DNA of 5,500 bases from Methanosarcinaceae archaeon (GTDB taxonomy: Archaea > Halobacteriota > Methanosarcinia > Methanosarcinales > Methanosarcinaceae). Of the stretch, positions 5,429 to 5,500 are shown one piece after another; within the stretch, counting starts at the first letter, position 1, and each line of letters begins with the position of its first letter. Below the pieces are notes generated by a model. That model saw nothing but the letters and a program-made list of their open reading frames with translations, made no database searches and was not told the origin of the DNA. Both the position numbers and the translations under genes were made by a program. The DNA is taken from the NCBI GenBank assembly GCA_030594665.1, contig JAUVET010000124.1, forward strand, positions 1 to 5,500, given 5' to 3'.

Positions 5429-5500
5429 CCCACCTACGAGGCAGGGCCGCTCCCTCGCAGATGTCCGAAATAGACAGGTACTTGTTCTGAATTCCGTGTC
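5429..5500. other. GC-rich end of window, no gene recognised
   Basis: After AT-rich DNA the composition rises sharply at about 5424-5460. A weak hairpin can be drawn (CGAGG at 5437-5441 with CCTCG at 5453-5457) and a second small one (TGTC at 5462-5465 with GACA at 5473-5476). The minus strand is open in one frame from the window edge to about 5358 (ending FINYIF), but the sequence is low-complexity and reads through the repeat at 5387-5404. This may be the edge of a structured RNA or another repeat; I cannot decide. Confidence 0.3.

Overview
The window looks like chromosomal DNA from a methanogen-type euryarchaeon, most likely Methanosarcinales or a close ANME-2/Methanoperedens-like relative. 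Four things support this: an archaeal FEN1 ending in a PCNA-binding tail; archaeal TATA boxes (TTTATATA type) instead of bacterial -35/-10 pairs, often placed so that the mRNA would be nearly leaderless; the pairing of archaeal information genes with bacterial-type metabolic enzymes (GpmI and full-length PurH); and moderate GC with AT-rich intergenic DNA. The exact genus is an inference.

Layout. Positions 1-141 hold the 3' end of an unidentified plus-strand gene. Positions 199-1218 (+) encode flap endonuclease FEN1. Positions 1219-2772 (-) encode the cofactor-independent phosphoglycerate mutase GpmI. The stop codons of these two convergent genes touch inside one TGATCA palindrome, leaving no intergenic base. 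Positions 2843-3013 (-) encode a 56-residue HicB-like (UPF0150) protein with no HicA partner, too short for a simple ORF scan to list. Positions 3101-3170 carry an inverted repeat, each arm of which is three 9-bp units. Positions 3192-4808 (-) encode bifunctional PurH, starting at TTG behind a good Shine-Dalgarno sequence. The last 690 bases contain no gene I can identify. They hold the purH promoter and leader, a 10-base element that is a perfect ribosome-binding site on one strand and a copy of the 16S rRNA tail on the other, a strong rightward TATA box, and a second repeat of 9-bp periodicity.

How the genes work together. FEN1 serves Okazaki-fragment maturation and repair, GpmI central glycolysis/gluconeogenesis, and PurH the last two steps of IMP synthesis. 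They form no pathway unit; purH, the HicB-like gene and gpmI merely point the same way and each has its own plausible promoter. The coding content is ordinary housekeeping. The less explained material is between genes: the 9-bp-period repeats, the purH leader region, and the promoter at about 5091-5107 with no recognised product. I see no convincing new multi-gene system.
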